Positions 52,460 through 61,432 of a stretch of DNA of 64,000 nucleotides are shown piece after piece; the first letter of the stretch is position 1; the number at the start of each line of letters is the position of its first letter. Source of the DNA: an uncultured Mobiluncus sp. GTDB lineage: Bacteria > Actinomycetota > Actinomycetes > Actinomycetales > Actinomycetaceae. The stretch lies in NCBI RefSeq assembly GCF_902488535.1, contig NZ_CABTWO010000010.1, positions 1-64,000 of the forward strand, in the 5' to 3' direction. The position numbers and the translations under genes were made by a program. The notes under the pieces were generated by a model. That model was given only the letters and a program-made list of their open reading frames with translations, made no database searches and was not told where the DNA came from.

Positions 52460-52855
52460 ATGGACGAGAACAACATTGGTGCAGCGATTGCGAAAATGGG
52501 CATCACTTTCCGTGAGATTACGCCCGAACACGCCGTTGGAGTGATGCCGGTGGAAGGCAACACCCAGCCTTTTGGAATTTTGCACGGCGGCGCGGCCGCT
52601 TTGCTGGCTGAGACAGTGGCGTCATTTGCAGCCTATAAGTGGGCCCAAAAGTCCGGAAAATCCACAGTTGGGGCACACCTTGACATAACCCACATTAAAC
52701 CGGGATTGGGCGGAAACGTTGTTTGTACCGTAGACGCGGTACATTTGGGGCGACGCACTGCGGTTTACCGTTTTGAGAACGTCAGCGAAGACAGTGGCAA
52801 GGTCATTTCCACCGGGGTGATGAGCTGCGCTATAGTCGAACACCTGGAAAAGTGA
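52460..52855 (+). CDS. Hotdog-fold thioesterase, PaaI type
   Basis: This 131-residue acyl-CoA thioesterase homologue has the PaaI/DHNA-CoA thioesterase signature PFGILHGGAAALLAETVAS near residues 38-56, with the catalytic His-Gly-Gly and Glu. The natural substrate could be 1,4-dihydroxy-2-naphthoyl-CoA for menaquinone or another aromatic acyl-CoA. ATG 52460 has a strong AGGAGG site. It is divergent from polA and convergent with pdtaR. Confidence 0.88.
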   Translation: MDENNIGAAIAKMGITFREITPEHAVGVMPVEGNTQPFGILHGGAAALLAETVASFAAYKWAQKSGKSTVGAHLDITHIKPGLGGNVVCTVDAVHLGRRTAVYRFENVSEDSGKVISTGVMSCAIVEHLEK

Positions 52856-52894
52856 CCTTTTCCAAATGGTGACGACGCAAACTATTGAACGGAA

Positions 52895-53503
52895 TTAATC
52901 CCCTAGCTGGTCAATGACCGCGTCGGCAACCTCCCGCATGGACAAGCGGCGATCCATCGAAGTCTTTTGAATCCAGCGGAACGCTTCCGGCTCGGTCAGT
53001 TCCATCTTTTCCATCAAAAGGCCTTTGGCGCGGTCTACCTGTTTGCGGGTGCTGAGCCGATCTTGCAGATCCGCGATGGAATCTTCCAAAGAGAGCAGCT
53101 CCTGGTGACGCGACAGGGCTACTTCCACCGCGGGCAGTAAATCTTTGGGGTCAAAGGGTTTCACCAGGTACGCCATGGTGCCGGCATCTTTGGCGCGTTC
53201 GATGAGTTCCTTATCGGAAAAAGCGGTCAGCATCACGATGGCGCAGGGGGCTTCTTTCATGATTTTTTCGGCTGCCGCGATGCCATCTAGTTTCGGCATT
53301 TTTATGTCCATGACAATCAAGTCAGGTTCCAGTTCCAAAGCCAAGGTTACGGCTTCCTCGCCGTCGGCAGCTTCACCAACCACTTCGAAGTCGTTTTCTT
53401 TCATGGTTTCGATAATGTCGAGACGGATTAAGGCCTCGTCTTCGGCCACAATTACTCGCCTGTGTACTTTGGTGTCCTTTGCTGCAGATGTCGTCTTCGC
53501 CAT
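52895..53503 (-). CDS. pdtaR: ANTAR-domain response regulator, PdtaR type
   Basis: This 202-residue protein has a receiver domain (residues 15-130, phosphoacceptor Asp66 in VMDIKMP, KPFDP lysine loop) and a C-terminal ANTAR RNA-binding domain (about 140-195, KQVDRAKGLLMEKMELTEPEAF). PdtaR proteins bind dual-hairpin RNAs in leaders and prevent termination when phosphorylated by PdtaS. No sensor kinase gene is in this window. ATG 53503 has an AAGGGAGA site. It lies near polA, as in mycobacteria. Confidence 0.93.
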   Translation of the reverse strand: MAKTTSAAKDTKVHRRVIVAEDEALIRLDIIETMKENDFEVVGEAADGEEAVTLALELEPDLIVMDIKMPKLDGIAAAEKIMKEAPCAIVMLTAFSDKELIERAKDAGTMAYLVKPFDPKDLLPAVEVALSRHQELLSLEDSIADLQDRLSTRKQVDRAKGLLMEKMELTEPEAFRWIQKTSMDRRLSMREVADAVIDQLGD

Positions 53504-53611
53504 CTCTTTCAGATCTCCCTTGTGAGTGGACTCGATTTGCTTTTCTCGTTAGATACTTTAGTATATATGAAGTCTTTGCGACGGGTTATTTACCAAACCT
53601 TCACAAAGCAT

Positions 53612-53688
53612 GCCCTGGTAGCCCAACTGGTAGAGGCGGTCGGCTCAAACCCGGCTTGTTAAGGGTTCGAATCCCTTCCGGGGTACCA
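53612..53688 (+). tRNA. tRNA with anticodon CAA (Leu), class-I-like short variable loop
   Basis: The full cloverleaf folds. The acceptor is GCCCTGG with CCGGGGT (G-U at the first pair), the D arm is GCC/GGC around AACTGGTAGA, the anticodon stem is GTCGG/CCGGC with loop CTCAAAC, the variable loop is only TTGTT, and the T arm is AAGGG/CCCTT around TTCGAAT. The discriminator is A and CCA is encoded. The loop gives anticodon CAA at 53646-53648, which reads UUG leucine. Leucine tRNAs normally have a long variable arm, so this shape is unusual. A terminator follows directly. Confidence 0.85.
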
Positions 53689-53730
53689 AAAATTACCGAT
53701 TATCCTGGGATAATCGGTAATTTTTATTTT
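53688..53730 (+). terminator. Intrinsic terminator of the tRNA gene
   Basis: A 17-bp perfect stem (53688-53704 with 53709-53725) around CTGG, with an A run on one side and TTTTTATTTT on the other, starts within the tRNA CCA end. It could work in both directions. Confidence 0.93.
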
Positions 53731-53830
53731 GCGAAAAGGTTGCGTTAAGTTCTGGTAAATTCACGAATTTGCACTTTGGGGCGGGTCTACGATGTTGGAG
53801 AACTCATAGGCTACGGCGCAAGGAAACATA

Positions 53831-54769
53831 GTGTCAAACGTGATTGAAGTCCAGAGACTGACCAAGGACTACAAGACATTACGAGCCCTGGACGGACTGA
53901 GCTTGGAAGTCCGCCAAGGCGAGATTTTGGGACTACTGGGGCCCAATGGCTCCGGCAAATCTACCGCCATCAACTGTATGTTGTCACTGTTGAAATTTCA
54001 CAGCGGTACAGTCAAAATTTTTGGAAAAGTAATGCGCCCCGACGCTTATGACATAAAGCGCCGCATTGGTGTGGTGTTTCAAGACGTGGCAGTGTTCAAC
54101 GAACTTAGCGTGGCGCAAAACCTGGAGTACTTCTGCGGTCTGTACGTGTCAAACAAGGCGAAACGTGACCAGATGATTGCCGCTGCGGTAGAGCTGGTGG
54201 GGCTCCAGGATTACCTGAAATTCCGCCCAAAACAGCTTTCTGGCGGCCTGCTACGCCGACTGAACCTAGCTTGTGGCATAGCCCACGAACCGGAACTCAT
54301 CTTTCTCGATGAGCCAACTGTCGCGGTAGACCCGCAAAGCCGCAACAACATCCTTGACGGCATCGTTACCCTGCGTGACCGGGGTGCGACGGTGGTCTAT
54401 ACCACTCACTACATGGAGGAAGTCGAACAGATCTGCGACCGTATCATCATCCTCGACAAGGGAAAAATCATCGCGCAAGGCAGCGTCAACGAACTCAAAC
54501 AACTGTCGAATATCGAGGAAAAGATCACTCTGCAAGGCACGGAACTACCCGAAGCGCTGTTGGAAAAATTGCGCAGTGATTCCCAAATCCAATCCGTCGA
54601 GACCAAGAACCGCAGCGTGGAAATCATCTATGGACACGGTCAAAACAATGTCTCGGCGCTGATTCACGACCTCGTGGAATCAAAAGTTGCCTACGAGTCA
54701 ATCTATTCCGAACGCCCCACGCTGAACGACGTGTTTTTGCAGCTCACCGGCAAGGAACTGCGTGACTGA
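53831..54769 (+). CDS. ABC-2 exporter ATP-binding protein
   Basis: This 312-residue ATPase has a Walker A GPNGSGKST near residue 38, a signature LSGGLLRRL near 140, a Walker B LIFLDEPTVAVDP near 158 and an H-loop YTTHYMEE near 195. The usual QR after LSGG is LL, and the D-loop region reads TVAVDP rather than TxGLDP, both mild departures. The C-terminal 90 residues match those of drug and polyketide exporter ATPases. GTG 53831 follows AAGGAA. It overlaps the first permease gene by 8 bp and forms an operon of three. Confidence 0.92.
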   Translation: MSNVIEVQRLTKDYKTLRALDGLSLEVRQGEILGLLGPNGSGKSTAINCMLSLLKFHSGTVKIFGKVMRPDAYDIKRRIGVVFQDVAVFNELSVAQNLEYFCGLYVSNKAKRDQMIAAAVELVGLQDYLKFRPKQLSGGLLRRLNLACGIAHEPELIFLDEPTVAVDPQSRNNILDGIVTLRDRGATVVYTTHYMEEVEQICDRIIILDKGKIIAQGSVNELKQLSNIEEKITLQGTELPEALLEKLRSDSQIQSVETKNRSVEIIYGHGQNNVSALIHDLVESKVAYESIYSERPTLNDVFLQLTGKELRD

Positions 54770-56045
54770 GATGGGACACCTGGTTTTATATAACGTCAAA
54801 GTCCTGGTCAGCAACCGCTCTTTAGTGTTTTGGACCTTGGCTTTCCCGATTCTTTTAGGGATATTGTTCAAGGTGGCTTTGGGCGACATTGTCAACAAGG
54901 AAGCTTTTGACACGGTGCCGGTAGCGGTCGTAAACTCCCAGGTCTACAAGGACAGTGCCTTTAAGATTGCCTTCGACGAGTTGGCGAAGACCGGAGATTC
55001 CAGCGTGACCGGCAGCGACAAACCTCTTCTGAAGGTTACGGAAGTGTCCAGCCTAGAGGCGGGCAAGGAGCTGCTCCAGAATGAAAAAGTCGACGGAATC
55101 GTCGAAATTACCGGCACCCCTAGCGAAGGGATGGTCAAAAACGCCCAAGCAAAACTGACCATCGCCACCAACGGCCTAAACCAGACCATCCTCAAGATAA
55201 TTCTCGACGAAATTACCCAACGGGTGGATATGATTTCCACTCTCACCGAGCGAGAAATCACCGCGCAGCAGGGCGCATTGACACCATCCGCGACCGGCAT
55301 AGTTGATGGCCCTGCCGGTCCTCCGCCTGGGACGCCCACTTTCAACCCCGGACAAATAGCCAAATCCGTCCAAAACCAGCTCAGTTCCAGCGGCTTTACC
55401 CTGCAAGACCGCAGCCCCAAGTCGATGGACTTATTAATGGCGGAGTTCTTTTCCCTTGTAGCTATGGCGGCTCTCTACGGGGGAATGTTTTCGCTGACAA
55501 TCATGAATAACGCTCAGCCACCGCTGGGGGTTATCGGTCGGCGCATCGCCGTGTCCCCGACCAGTAAGTCCAAGCTGATTATTTCCGGCATCATCACCAG
55601 CTACCTGGTGGAATTGATTGGGCTGCTGGCGCTGCTAATGCTGTGCCATTCCCTATTCCAGGTCGATTTCGGCGCAAACTGGGGGTTAACCGTGTTGCTG
55701 GCCTCGGTAGGAACCCTGGCAGGTCTGAGTTTCGGGGCGGCCATTTCCACGTTGGTTCCCGGCGGAGAGAACGCCAAGATTGGCGTCCTCATCGCTGTGA
55801 CCATGTTGGGGGCGATGTTGGCAGGAATGATGGGCGGAGCGATGCGCTACGCAGTGGATTTCCGCTTTCCGATGGTCAACAAGTTTAATCCGGTTGCCCT
55901 CATCACCGATGGCTACTATAACCTGTTCTTTCACCCCGGATACGACGGATACTGGCAGGATATCGTCATTCTGCTGGTTATTTCCGCGGTCTTGCTCGGC
56001 GCTTCCGTTATTGTCCTGAGGAGGCAGCGCTATGACAGTCTTTAA
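54762..56045 (+). CDS. ABC-2 type permease, first subunit
   Basis: This 427-residue membrane protein has one N-terminal span, a long extracytoplasmic domain (about residues 45-220) and a C-terminal cluster of five to six spans, the layout of drug and antibiotic ABC-2 exporters. GTG 54762 overlaps the ATPase stop and has an AAGGAA site; an internal ATG at 54771 is possible. It ends 14 bp inside the next permease gene, so all three genes are coupled. The exported substrate is unknown. Confidence 0.87.
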   Translation: MTEMGHLVLYNVKVLVSNRSLVFWTLAFPILLGILFKVALGDIVNKEAFDTVPVAVVNSQVYKDSAFKIAFDELAKTGDSSVTGSDKPLLKVTEVSSLEAGKELLQNEKVDGIVEITGTPSEGMVKNAQAKLTIATNGLNQTILKIILDEITQRVDMISTLTEREITAQQGALTPSATGIVDGPAGPPPGTPTFNPGQIAKSVQNQLSSSGFTLQDRSPKSMDLLMAEFFSLVAMAALYGGMFSLTIMNNAQPPLGVIGRRIAVSPTSKSKLIISGIITSYLVELIGLLALLMLCHSLFQVDFGANWGLTVLLASVGTLAGLSFGAAISTLVPGGENAKIGVLIAVTMLGAMLAGMMGGAMRYAVDFRFPMVNKFNPVALITDGYYNLFFHPGYDGYWQDIVILLVISAVLLGASVIVLRRQRYDSL

Positions 56046-57180
56046 AGGTTTCGTGCGGGTACTGCTCCGCAATCTCGGTTTTGTCTTTATCCTTACCGCC
56101 ATCATGGTGGTGATAGGTCTGACGGCTTACCAGGCGCCTGCCGGCGGTGCCGCAAACTTTACCGCCGATAAGCCCAAAGCGATACTGATAAATCAAGGTT
56201 CAGAAACCCCCCTGACCCGCGCATTTGACAGCTATCTGCGTCAGCGGACCAGCAACGCCGATGTGAAAATCAGCGAACGCGAAATTGACGACGCCCTGTA
56301 TTACGAGGCGCTGGCCTACGCGGTTTATCTGCCGCCGGACTTCACCGACAAGATTCTGAAAGGTCAAGAACCGACGGTCGGAATCAAGTCGCGCGCCTCC
56401 GCGCAGAGTGCTTCGGCAGAGGCGCTGGTGACGCGTTTCCTGCGTTTGGCCACCGGCTACGGGAAATACCTTAACGACGAAGACGAGCTGGTCAAAGCAA
56501 TTGAGTCCAGCGCGAAGCTCTCGGCGGATGTCGTCCTCACCAGCCAACTGGACACTAAAACCTTGATGCTGACGGCGGGGCTGTACAACTTCGGCAGCTA
56601 CACCCTCATGGCCGGTTCCATCTATGTCATGACCATGGTGCTGGCAGCGTTCGCGGAGATAAACGTCCGCCGGCGCACCGTTGTTTCCTCAGCGAAACCA
56701 CTACGAATAGACCTAAATCGTAATATCGGTTGCGCCATTATTATGCTGCTGCTGGCAGCCTTGAACGTGGGGCTGGTGTCGGTGTTGATACCAGCGTCCT
56801 GGTCTACGGGACGCGGAGGACTTTTTGCCCTAAACACTTTTGTCTTTGGTCTGCCGGTGCTGGCTTTGGGATTCCTCATTTCAAAGATTACAACCAACAA
56901 GCAGGCCTTGAGCGCAATCGTAAACGTGATAGCTCTGGCCAGCTCGTTCCTGTGTGGTGCTTTCATTCCCACGCGCCTGATGCCCGAGGCGGTCGTTGCT
57001 GTCGGACAGGTGCTGCCCGCCTTTTACTACATCGACAACAACAATACCCTGGCGCAAATGACAACCTTCAGCGGGGATGACGCCAACCATTTCTGGATTA
57101 ATATCGCCGTCCAGATTGGATTCGCGATTGTGTTCTGGATAGCTTCTCTGGTCCTGGAACGCTATCGACGCAGGGTCTAG
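56032..57180 (+). CDS. ABC-2 type permease, second subunit
   Basis: This 382-residue protein has the same layout as its neighbour (one span, a loop of about 150 residues, five to six spans) but little sequence similarity, so the exporter is probably a heterodimer. ATG 56032 has a strong GAGGAGGC site inside the preceding gene. The motif around FIPTRLMPEAVVAVGQVLPAF near residue 307 resembles the conserved last third of ABC-2 permeases. No clear terminator follows in the 75-bp gap. Confidence 0.85.
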   Translation: MTVFKGFVRVLLRNLGFVFILTAIMVVIGLTAYQAPAGGAANFTADKPKAILINQGSETPLTRAFDSYLRQRTSNADVKISEREIDDALYYEALAYAVYLPPDFTDKILKGQEPTVGIKSRASAQSASAEALVTRFLRLATGYGKYLNDEDELVKAIESSAKLSADVVLTSQLDTKTLMLTAGLYNFGSYTLMAGSIYVMTMVLAAFAEINVRRRTVVSSAKPLRIDLNRNIGCAIIMLLLAALNVGLVSVLIPASWSTGRGGLFALNTFVFGLPVLALGFLISKITTNKQALSAIVNVIALASSFLCGAFIPTRLMPEAVVAVGQVLPAFYYIDNNNTLAQMTTFSGDDANHFWINIAVQIGFAIVFWIASLVLERYRRRV

Positions 57181-57255
57181 GTTTTGGCACTCGGTAAGGC
57201 AAGTTTTGGTTTTTGGCTAAACCAGATTTGGCTGTGTTTTCATCATGAAATGCGT

Positions 57256-58473
57256 TTACTGGCCTAAAAGGCTGATTTCATCGGGTTTCTCAGGTAAAAC
57301 TTTGCGAATGTAAGAGTCAATGGCCTCGTGTAAACTGACCCGCTTCCCGCGGTTTTCCGACAGATACCAGCGGTGATCCAGAATCTCGTGAAACACCTGA
57401 GCCGGCTCCAGCTTAGAGAGCAGTTCCTCCGGGAGGGCCGCCAAAATCGGCTCATACACTTTGGTCAGCCAGCGGTGCGCCACTACGTCAAGCGGCACGT
57501 TTTCGAGATGATTGAGCATTCGGAAAGTCTGCATATCGTTAATCATGCGCCGCCCCTGGTTTTCCTGAACATCAAGACCTGTCAGGCGCATTACCTGGCG
57601 GTGATAATGCCCCGAATCCACGACCTTGGGCTGAATCAGCAACTGGCGCTCCCCATTCGTGGTGTCGGTCTTCATCTTAAGCTCCCCCACGTCAAAACCC
57701 AGATCATTCAAACGCCGAATGCGGTCCTCGATACGCCAGGTTTCATCCGCATTGAACGTTTCCACAGAGGTCAGTTCCTCCCACAAGGCGTCGTAGCGGT
57801 CTTGTAGCAGATTACCGATTTCAACGGTGTCGGCGGCTTCGTCAAGAGTGCCCCCGGCCTGGAGATCCATCAGCTCACCGATGATGTTCACGCGAGCGAT
57901 TTCGACATCGTAGGAACGTTGCCCGTAAGTCAGGCCTTCGGGATGTAGTTCCCCGGTTTCCGCGTCGACCAGGTAAGCGGCAAATGCTCCGGCGTCACGG
58001 CGAAATAACGTGTTCGAAAGCGAAACATCGCCCCAATAGAACCCCAACAAATGCAGTCTGACCAGCAACACAGCTAGAGAATCTATGAGGCGAGTGGCGG
58101 TCTCGGGACTCATGTTTGCGGTAAACAGAGTTCGGTAGGGCAGGGAAAACGGCAGGTGATAGGTCACAAGGGCGCTGTTCAGCTCTTCCTCGGCAGCATC
58201 GGTACGGTGGGTGACGTAAGCCAGCGGTTGCACCACCGGCTGTTCCAAACGAACTAGATCACGCAACAGGGAATACTCGTGACGGGCCTTTTCCTCAGAG
58301 ATTTCCTTCACCGCTATGATTCGCGGTCCGAGGTTCACGAAACGCACGATGTGGCGTGAAATTCCGTGCGGGAAAGAGGCAATATAGCGTTCTGGCCATT
58401 CCGCGAGGGGCAATTCCCAAGGCAAATCCAGTAAAGCGGGTTCCGCGGTGGCCGCGGTCACTGAGAACGTCAC
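57256..58473 (-). CDS. DUF4032 family protein with kinase-like fold
   Basis: This 405-residue protein matches the actinobacterial DUF4032 family. The middle resembles small-molecule or lipopolysaccharide kinases: an AVKEISEEKARHEYSLL lysine and glutamate pair near residue 53, a WGDVSLSNTLF catalytic loop near 145 and AYLVDAETGE for the metal-binding Asp near 165. The C-terminal 150 residues are specific to the family. Substrate unknown. GTG 58473 has TACACT 6 nt upstream and an AGGGGA too close for ribosome binding, so a leaderless message is likely. Confidence 0.82.
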   Translation of the reverse strand: MTFSVTAATAEPALLDLPWELPLAEWPERYIASFPHGISRHIVRFVNLGPRIIAVKEISEEKARHEYSLLRDLVRLEQPVVQPLAYVTHRTDAAEEELNSALVTYHLPFSLPYRTLFTANMSPETATRLIDSLAVLLVRLHLLGFYWGDVSLSNTLFRRDAGAFAAYLVDAETGELHPEGLTYGQRSYDVEIARVNIIGELMDLQAGGTLDEAADTVEIGNLLQDRYDALWEELTSVETFNADETWRIEDRIRRLNDLGFDVGELKMKTDTTNGERQLLIQPKVVDSGHYHRQVMRLTGLDVQENQGRRMINDMQTFRMLNHLENVPLDVVAHRWLTKVYEPILAALPEELLSKLEPAQVFHEILDHRWYLSENRGKRVSLHEAIDSYIRKVLPEKPDEISLLGQ

Positions 58474-58545
58474 TCCCCTAGTGTAAGCTAAGACAATAAT
58501 TAATTAACGATGCCTGGCTGAAACATTTGGGAAAGTGAAGTATTT

Positions 58546-60039
58546 ATGAGCCGAAAAATTGGGTTTGACCATGACTTATACATTAAGATGCAGTCCGCAC
58601 ACATTGCGGAGCGCCGCGAAGAAATCGGGGGGCGACTCTACCTAGAGATGGGTGGCAAGCTCTACGACGATATGCACGCCTCCAGAGTGCTGCCGGGGTT
58701 CACACCAGACAACAAAATTTCGATGCTGCGCCAGTTAAAGGACGAAATTGAGATTTTGGTTTGCGTCAGTGCCTTGGACTTGCAGCGGCAAAAACGGCGC
58801 GCCGATTTAGATATTACTTACGAGGACGACGTGCTGCGACTCATTGACGTGTTCCGCGAAGGCGGTTTCCTGGTAGAAAACGTGGTGATGACCCAGCTCG
58901 CGGACGACAACGCCCTGGCTTTCGCGTTCAAGGAGCGCCTGGAACGACTGGGGTTGAAGGTCGCCAGACACCGCATTATCGAGGGTTATCCCTCGAACAC
59001 GAAACTGGTGCTGTCCGAGGACGGCTTCGGTCGTAACGACTATGTGGAAGTCAGCCGTGACCTCATCGTAGTTACCGCCCCCGGTCCGGGTTCCGGCAAA
59101 CTGGCGACCTGTCTGTCTCAGGTCTATCATGACAATAAACGCGGTATCGAAGCTGGCTACGCCAAGTTTGAGACCTTCCCCATCTGGAACCTGCCCCTGG
59201 AACATCCCGTGAATTTGGCTTACCAAGCCGCAACCGCGGATTTGGAAGATATCAACCTCATCGACCCCTACCACTTGGCGGCACATGGGGTACAGGTCAC
59301 CAGCTACAACCGCGATACCGAGACCTTCCCGCTGCTGAAAACCATGCTGGAGCAGCTCACCGGGAAATCCCCCTATCAAAGCCCCACAGACATGGGTGTC
59401 AATATGGCAGGGTATTGCATCAGCGATGACGAAGTTTGCCAAGAAGCCTCCCGTCAAGAAATTATCCGCCGCTACTATAAGGCTTTGGTTGAAGAGGCTC
59501 GAGACGGTCGCGATTCTGAGGAATCTAACCGGATTGCGGTGCTAATGGCAAAAGCCGGCATCTCCACTTGGGAACGTCGCGTAGTGGGAGCTGCTCTGGA
59601 AGTCGAAGCCGCCACTAATCAGCCCGGCAGTGCTATTGAACTCCACGACGGCACGATTATCACCGGCAAGACCTCTGCCCTGCTGGGCTGTTCCGCCGCG
59701 ATGCTGTTGAACGCGCTAAAATACCTAGCTGACATCGATCCGGAGCTGGACCTGCTGTCACGCGAGTCGATTGAGCCTATTCAAACCTTAAAGACCCAGC
59801 ATTTGGGTTCGCGTAACCCCCGCCTGCACACCGATGAAGTGCTGATTGCCCTGTCCGTGTCGGCCGGAACTTCTGGCGAAGCGCGCGCCGCCCTGGGGAT
59901 GCTCAAGGAACTGGAGGGCACGAACGTCCACACCACCACCATCTTGGGGTCGGTGGACGAAGGGATTTTTAGAAACCTCGGAATTCAAGTCACTTCGGAA
60001 CCGAAGTTTCAACGCAAGCGCCTGTACCGCAAACGCTAG
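58546..60039 (+). CDS. DUF1846 family protein
   Basis: This 497-residue protein belongs to the DUF1846 family, found mainly in Gram-positive bacteria. Known signatures are GFDHDLYIKMQSAHI at the N-terminus, TAPGPGSGKLATCLSQ near residue 180 (a P-loop-like glycine-rich motif) and YHLAAHGVQVTSYNRD near 242. Crystal structures of relatives show an ATP-dependent-type fold, but no proven reaction is known to me. A GAAAGTGAAG site precedes ATG 58546. It is divergent from the DUF4032 gene. Confidence 0.87.
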   Translation: MSRKIGFDHDLYIKMQSAHIAERREEIGGRLYLEMGGKLYDDMHASRVLPGFTPDNKISMLRQLKDEIEILVCVSALDLQRQKRRADLDITYEDDVLRLIDVFREGGFLVENVVMTQLADDNALAFAFKERLERLGLKVARHRIIEGYPSNTKLVLSEDGFGRNDYVEVSRDLIVVTAPGPGSGKLATCLSQVYHDNKRGIEAGYAKFETFPIWNLPLEHPVNLAYQAATADLEDINLIDPYHLAAHGVQVTSYNRDTETFPLLKTMLEQLTGKSPYQSPTDMGVNMAGYCISDDEVCQEASRQEIIRRYYKALVEEARDGRDSEESNRIAVLMAKAGISTWERRVVGAALEVEAATNQPGSAIELHDGTIITGKTSALLGCSAAMLLNALKYLADIDPELDLLSRESIEPIQTLKTQHLGSRNPRLHTDEVLIALSVSAGTSGEARAALGMLKELEGTNVHTTTILGSVDEGIFRNLGIQVTSEPKFQRKRLYRKR

Positions 60040-60081
60040 CCCCTCCCCCAATCGCCGCGTGCGCTAGGTCACAAAAATCGA

Positions 60082-60113
60082 TTCCGGGTGAGTCCCCGCG
60101 GACTCACCCGGAA
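60082..60113 (-). terminator. Hairpin terminator between the DUF1846 and adh genes
   Basis: A perfect 14-bp stem (TTCCGGGTGAGTCC at 60082-60095, complement at 60100-60113) with a 4-nt loop is followed on the minus strand by TCGATTTTTGTG. It best serves the minus-strand alcohol dehydrogenase gene and may also stop DUF1846 transcripts. Confidence 0.75.
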
Positions 60114-60138
60114 AACGGAACTTCACGATTATCTGTGT

Positions 60139-61254
60139 TTAGAACTCGGTGATCACCGAACGGATGACCTCGCCGCGCATGAGTTGTTCATACGCTTCGG
60201 TAATCTGGTCCAAACGGATGCGCTGGGTGACGATGTCGTGCATATTGAGCCGGCCGTCCACCGCCAGGTCCGCATAGTAGGGAATGTCGTGCTTCGGGTT
60301 TGTCGCTCCCATCCACACGCCCTTGAAGCCGCGCTGCATAAACAGCAGGTTGATGGGGTCAATCTCTAAGGAAACCGTGGCGTCCGGTTTCGCCAAGCCG
60401 ATGCAGTAGGCGGTGCCGCCCTGGGCCAACATATCCCAGCACTGTTTCATCGTTTCCGCAAATCCGATGGCTTCGAAGGACTTGTCCACCCCGCCGCCGG
60501 TGATGCGGCGCACAGCCTCGACCGGATCTTCTTTCTTGGCATTGACCACGTGGGTGGCACCGAACTTCTTGGCGAATTCGAGCTTGTTGTCGAACACGTC
60601 AATAGCAATGATGGTGCGCGCGCCGCACACCCGCGCTCCGGAGATTACGTTCAATCCGATGCCGCCGGTGCCGATAACCGCAACCAAATCCCCTGGCTGC
60701 ACTTTCGCCGAGTTCTTCGCTGCTCCGAATCCGGTGATGGTGGCGCAGCCGATGCAGGCGGCCTCAGCCATATCCACCTGATTGTTCACGACCGCCAACT
60801 GATTTTGGTGAATCAGGGACTTGGAAGCGAAACCGCCGATTCCCAGCGCTTGGGTAATCGGACGCCCGTCGGGGAACTTGAGACGCGGCGGCTCCCCCGG
60901 CTGACGTACGCATTCTTCCTGGTGACGGCAGGAATGTGGCTTGCCCGCCATGCACTTGTCGCAATGTCCGCAAATTTGCTCCAGGGTGGCCACCACGTGG
61001 TCTCCCGGTTTAATCCCCACAACCTCCGGGCCGACGGCTTCTACCGTGCCGGCGACCTCGTGGCCTAAAACAGCCGGGAATTCAAACATCTTGTCGTCGT
61101 CTTCCACCAGGTGCAAATCCGAGTGGCACAGGCCGGAAGCCTCGATATCGACCAGCACTTCGGCTTTGATGGGATCATCGAGGATGAGTTCTTCGGGCTT
61201 AGAAAACCCTTTACCAACGCCATACGCGATCGAGGCACGAATCTTTTGAGGCAT
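60139..61254 (-). CDS. Zinc-dependent alcohol dehydrogenase
   Basis: This 371-residue MDR-family enzyme interconverts alcohols and aldehydes with NAD(P). The catalytic zinc ligands are in SGLCHSDLH (Cys) and the GHE motif (LGHEVAGTVE), the structural zinc site is the CGHCDKCMAGKPHSC cluster, and the cofactor fold has VIGTGGIGLNVI near residue 195. It is close to class III or mycothiol-dependent-like dehydrogenases in general layout, but the substrate is undefined. ATG 61254 has an AAAGGAGAAA site; the open frame to 61338 is its leader. A TTGGAGATTCCAA palindrome near 61291-61303 could be an operator. Confidence 0.9.
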   Translation of the reverse strand: MPQKIRASIAYGVGKGFSKPEELILDDPIKAEVLVDIEASGLCHSDLHLVEDDDKMFEFPAVLGHEVAGTVEAVGPEVVGIKPGDHVVATLEQICGHCDKCMAGKPHSCRHQEECVRQPGEPPRLKFPDGRPITQALGIGGFASKSLIHQNQLAVVNNQVDMAEAACIGCATITGFGAAKNSAKVQPGDLVAVIGTGGIGLNVISGARVCGARTIIAIDVFDNKLEFAKKFGATHVVNAKKEDPVEAVRRITGGGVDKSFEAIGFAETMKQCWDMLAQGGTAYCIGLAKPDATVSLEIDPINLLFMQRGFKGVWMGATNPKHDIPYYADLAVDGRLNMHDIVTQRIRLDQITEAYEQLMRGEVIRSVITEF

Positions 61255-61338
61255 GACTTTCTCCTTTGACAGTCCGTTGGGTACTTGATTGGAATCTCCA
61301 ACCTCATACTCAATTCTTTCGCCTCTCTGTTTTTTCAC

Positions 61339-61360
61339 AAGGGACCGGGGTCCCTTTTTT
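61339..61360 (+). terminator. Orphan intrinsic terminator, plus-strand oriented
   Basis: AAGGGA...TCCCTT with a GC-rich loop is followed by six T on the plus strand. No plus-strand gene precedes it. It lies between the ends of umuC and the adh leader, so it may block antisense transcription or end an unseen small RNA; on the minus strand it has no T run. I see no coding gene in 61255-61432. Confidence 0.55.
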
Positions 61361-61432
61361 GTAAACTATTTCACCTGTTTTTCCGCGAGTAAGGATTGCT
61401 TTGCTTAATATTTCCGCTTTTGCGCCGCTGTG

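Noticed and set aside
57181..57255. Six-base TGGTTT/AAACCA repeat as a terminator for the ABC exporter operon
   Set aside because: The stem is too short and unsupported by a T run.
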